Part shown: piece by piece, positions 6,631 to 6,651 of the stretch
How the letters are laid out: every line of letters begins with the position of its first letter
Position numbering within the stretch: the stretch's first letter is position 1
From: a bacterium
GTDB lineage: Bacteria > Pseudomonadota > Gammaproteobacteria > Berkiellales > Berkiellaceae
DNA length: 6,651 nucleotides
Assembly: GCA_009927065.1 (NCBI GenBank)
Contig: RFNU01000215.1
Coordinates: 1 to 6,651, forward strand
Direction of reading: 5' to 3'
Translations under genes and position numbers: made by a program
The notes under the pieces: model-generated
What the model saw: the letters and a program-made list of their open reading frames with translations, nothing else
Database searches by the model: none
What the model was told of the DNA's origin: nothing

Positions 6631-6651
6631 TCCCACCAGTCAATTGCTAAG

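Noticed and set aside
1..6651. TGGTGGGAG near the left edge and its reverse complement near the right edge, looking like terminal inverted repeats around the whole window
   Set aside because: Nine shared bases are expected many times by chance in a window this size, the flanking match is poor, and the genes between are housekeeping genes rather than a mobile element.
6570..6651. Open stretches running off the right edge on both strands (minus-strand frame ending at 6570; plus-strand frame open from 6577)
   Set aside because: Each is under 30 codons inside the window, the plus-strand one has no start codon in view, and no family is recognisable, so neither can be supported as a partial gene.
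1..6651. CRISPR array, tRNA or rRNA, insertion sequence, phage or defence genes
   Set aside because: I looked on both strands and saw no regularly spaced repeats, cloverleaf, transposase or related motif.

Overview
This window is an AT-rich piece of a bacterial chromosome, most likely from a gammaproteobacterium. The best marker is a ZipA-type FtsZ-binding protein directly behind an SMC gene. ZipA is essentially confined to Gammaproteobacteria, and smc-zipA adjacency is typical of lineages that condense DNA with Smc rather than MukBEF. The low G+C and the compact, shortened proteins would fit a Legionellales- or Coxiella-like lineage, but that placement is inference and weakly supported.

Layout from left to right. 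Bases 1-54 hold no gene I can support. A small two-helix membrane protein of unknown function lies on the minus strand (55-327). It diverges from the rest across a roughly 100-base gap (328-425) with promoter-like elements for both directions. On the plus strand follow aspartate-semialdehyde dehydrogenase (asd, 426-1415), the SMC chromosome-condensation ATPase (smc, 1483-4929), a short ZipA-like division protein (zipA, 4929-5501) that overlaps the smc stop codon by one base, and a fused methionine sulfoxide reductase with domain order B then A (5617-6471). The zipA-msrBA gap carries an imperfect inverted repeat. The last 180 bases (6472-6651) hold small inverted repeats and a weak terminator candidate, but no gene I can defend.

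Functionally these are housekeeping genes. asd feeds diaminopimelate for peptidoglycan and the lysine, threonine and methionine pathways. SMC organises and helps segregate the chromosome. ZipA tethers FtsZ to the membrane at the septum. MsrBA repairs oxidised methionine. smc and zipA look translationally coupled. asd may be transcribed with them, because the 67-base asd-smc gap shows no convincing terminator. msrBA is probably its own unit or a loosely attached last gene.

I looked for an undescribed system and did not find one: there is no CRISPR array, transposase, phage gene, toxin-antitoxin pair or defence cluster. The points most worth a second look are the nearly linker-less ZipA, the glutamine-rich SMC arms, the inverted repeat between zipA and msrBA, and the unassigned small membrane protein.
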